Assembly (NCBI GenBank): GCA_033763695.1
Contig: JANRKB010000013.1
Coordinates: forward strand, 1-64,000
Direction of reading: 5' to 3'
Source: JANRKB01 sp033763695
Lineage (GTDB): Bacteria > Planctomycetota > Phycisphaerae > Phycisphaerales > UBA1924
DNA: 64,000 bases
The notes under the pieces were generated by a model that searched no databases, had not been told where the DNA came from, and saw only the letters and a program-made list of their open reading frames with translations. Position numbers and translations under genes: made by a program. Positions 62,860-64,000 of this stretch are shown piece by piece (position 1 is the stretch's first letter; each line of letters begins with the position of its first letter).

Positions 62860-62932
62860 CCGTCGCGCCGTTTTTTGGTTTTCAAGCGTCCGCTTGACTT
62901 TGCCCTGAGTGCGTTTCTGAGCAGAAGCACTG

Positions 62933-62970
62933 AAAAATCAATCAGGCCCCGGCGGATGCCGAGGCCTGAT
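62933..62970 (-). terminator. Strong terminator of the sorting-tail gene near dnaA
   Basis: atcaggccccggc and gccgaggcctgat form a thirteen-pair stem (one G-T) with a ggat loop. On the minus strand it is followed by TGATTTTTC. It is 97 bases after the stop of the gene at 63067. Confidence 0.88.
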
Positions 62971-63066
62971 CGGGAGTTGGGGTCTGACCTGAGGAGATAA
63001 CCTGATTGACTCACATCATGCGAGGGATTGGAGAAGTCCTTCGCGGAGTGTGACTCAGGGGAGCAC

Positions 63067-63777
63067 TCAGCGGACGCTGCGGCGACGCTTCATGCAGAGG
63101 CCGCCGAGGCCCAGAAGAGCGAGCGAGCCGGGCGCGGGGACCTGGAAGATCTGGTCCTGATAGTCGCAGCTCGACACGCCAAGCACCTGCACGCTCGTCG
63201 ACATGCTGGAGAACGCACCAGCCATCATCGTGTTGAAGATGTTGGTGATGTTGCTCGACAGTGCACCACCGCTGGTGTTCTTGGCCTTGAAGTTGCCGCT
63301 CGTGAGCGACAAACCAGCGAGGCTGTTCGAGGGCGAGTAATCCGTCACGATCTCCCACACCGCGAGCTGGAAGGCCGCGGCATAGTCACCGGTGATACCG
63401 GTCGCGACCTGAGCGCCGTTCGCGAAGTTGAAGAGGTTCTGGACAACCTGGGCCTTGTCCGCACCCATCGGGGCGTTGCCGGGGATGTTGGGCAGGGTGT
63501 CGAACGTGTAGGATTTCGTGCTGCTCGTGACGTATTGGGCCAGGTCGGTGCAGTAGGTGAGCCACTGCTTGTTGGTCCAGGCATACGAGCCGGTCGCACC
63601 GCTCAGGGTGTGCTTGAGCTGGCCGGCGAACACGTTCTTGGTGCTGCCGAAGTACGAGACCTGCACGTTCTGGCCCGCGGCTGTGCCGTTGAACTTCACG
63701 TTGACCGTGGCGGCGGCAAACGCGGAACCCGCACACGCGGCGGCGGCAACAACGGCGAACAGGGCGGCGGTCTTCAT
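63067..63777 (-). CDS. Secreted protein with PEP-CTERM-like sorting tail
   Basis: The 236-residue product has a signal peptide (MKTAALFAVVAAAACAGSAF, cleavage near AFAA) and ends VPAPGSLALLGLGGLCMKRR-RSVR, a P-x-P-G/hydrophobic/basic exosortase signal. The body has the segment YAAAFQLAVWEIVTDYSPSN, a recognisable piece of PEP-CTERM proteins with thioester-like AVWEI motifs, and one Cys in the tail and one in SSCDYQD. GGAAGG before the ATG supports the start. It is a probable exosortase substrate. Confidence 0.87.
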   Translation of the reverse strand: MKTAALFAVVAAAACAGSAFAAATVNVKFNGTAAGQNVQVSYFGSTKNVFAGQLKHTLSGATGSYAWTNKQWLTYCTDLAQYVTSSTKSYTFDTLPNIPGNAPMGADKAQVVQNLFNFANGAQVATGITGDYAAAFQLAVWEIVTDYSPSNSLAGLSLTSGNFKAKNTSGGALSSNITNIFNTMMAGAFSSMSTSVQVLGVSSCDYQDQIFQVPAPGSLALLGLGGLCMKRRRSVR

Positions 63778-63887
63778 TTCTCTTCTTCCTTCCTTGGGTG
63801 ACGCACTGACCCGACGCGGACGTCGGAGGATGCGAGCGGCTTGGCGATCCGTGCCGTTCTCGCGTCGCTGCTTGACAATGCCTCACG
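63778..63887. other. Upstream region of the sorting-tail gene
   Basis: The 110 bases before the gene hold no feature beyond the GGAAGG ribosome site at its start. Confidence 0.35.
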
Positions 63888-64000
63888 ATGCCCACACGAG
63901 CCACCACGACGCCTGTCGCCACGCCGATAGACGCGCCGGCGCACCGCCTCGGCAAGATGGTGAAAGGCTGCGGGGCGTGGTCCGGTCCGAGAATTGCCGG
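63888..64000 (+). CDS. Possible gene start cut by the window edge
   Basis: A frame opens at ATG 63888 and is open for 37 codons to the edge (MPTRATTTPVATPIDAPAHR onwards). It has several rare codons, no ribosome site and no recognised motif, so it may be chance. Confidence 0.2.
   Translation, partial: MPTRATTTPVATPIDAPAHRLGKMVKGCGAWSGPRIA

Larger units (their letters stand above)
62651..63066. other. 416-base dnaA upstream region
   Basis: It contains the dnaA promoter and the terminator of the next gene. A search for TTATCCACA-type DnaA boxes on both strands finds none here, so the origin is not evident. No gene is seen. Confidence 0.5.

Overview
The window looks like chromosomal DNA of a planctomycete of the class Phycisphaerae. 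The signs are high GC, many secreted proteins ending in a short P-x-P-G / hydrophobic / poly-Arg sorting tail, membrane-anchored Ser/Thr kinases next to ECF sigma factors, an orphan prepilin with the planctomycete-type C-terminus, and an exosortase locus. This is an inference from protein recognition only; there is no rRNA in the window. I found no tRNA, rRNA, CRISPR array, insertion sequence or prophage. The gene content is mostly core chromosome plus cell-surface accessory functions.

Layout. 1-10979: AsmA-like protein (cut by the window edge), radA, a short HPF-type ribosome factor, a quinone oxidoreductase, two secreted proteins (one with a sorting tail), acyl carrier protein with a strong terminator, a DUF1444 protein, a lipoprotein and a coupled metallophosphoesterase. 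10997-15045: an ECF sigma factor, a membrane Ser/Thr kinase and a small unknown protein, in one unit on the minus strand. 15345-25740: an amidohydrolase with ubiX (possible futalosine-menaquinone pair), lipoproteins, a FlgM-like anti-sigma factor, purM divergent from metK, a second sigma/anti-sigma pair and an orphan prepilin.

25799-45717 is the centre of interest: an extracellular polysaccharide/exosortase locus. On the minus strand, in transcription order, lie a lipoprotein, an exosortase fused to an EpsI-type domain, a 1571-residue TPR membrane protein, a Wzz/BY-kinase-like protein without the P-loop lysine, an NAD-dependent epimerase and a polyprenyl-phosphate sugar-1-phosphate transferase. 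A Wza-like export lipoprotein with a long Pro-rich insert lies further on, in the plus direction. A SpoIIE-type phosphatase, a hicAB toxin-antitoxin pair, lipA and a sorting-tail protein sit between. Four probable exosortase substrates are spread through the window (6076, 39080, 48325 and 63067).

46072-64000: two hydrolases, a large repeat-rich secreted protein, a second Ser/Thr kinase with a TPR-like C-terminus, rnpA-yidD, a flavin-dependent halogenase, glycyl-tRNA synthetase, OsmC, VanZ-like, parA and dnaA. rnpA, yidD, parA and dnaA within 9 kb suggest the neighbourhood of the replication origin, but I see no DnaA-box cluster.

The least ordinary sequence features are a palindromic GGCATC-type element inserted in frame in lipA with a second, intergenic copy at 58438-58559; the degenerate BY-kinase P-loop beside the exosortase; an orphan flavin halogenase; and a GA-rich transcribed tail ending in a strong terminator behind the FlgM-like gene.
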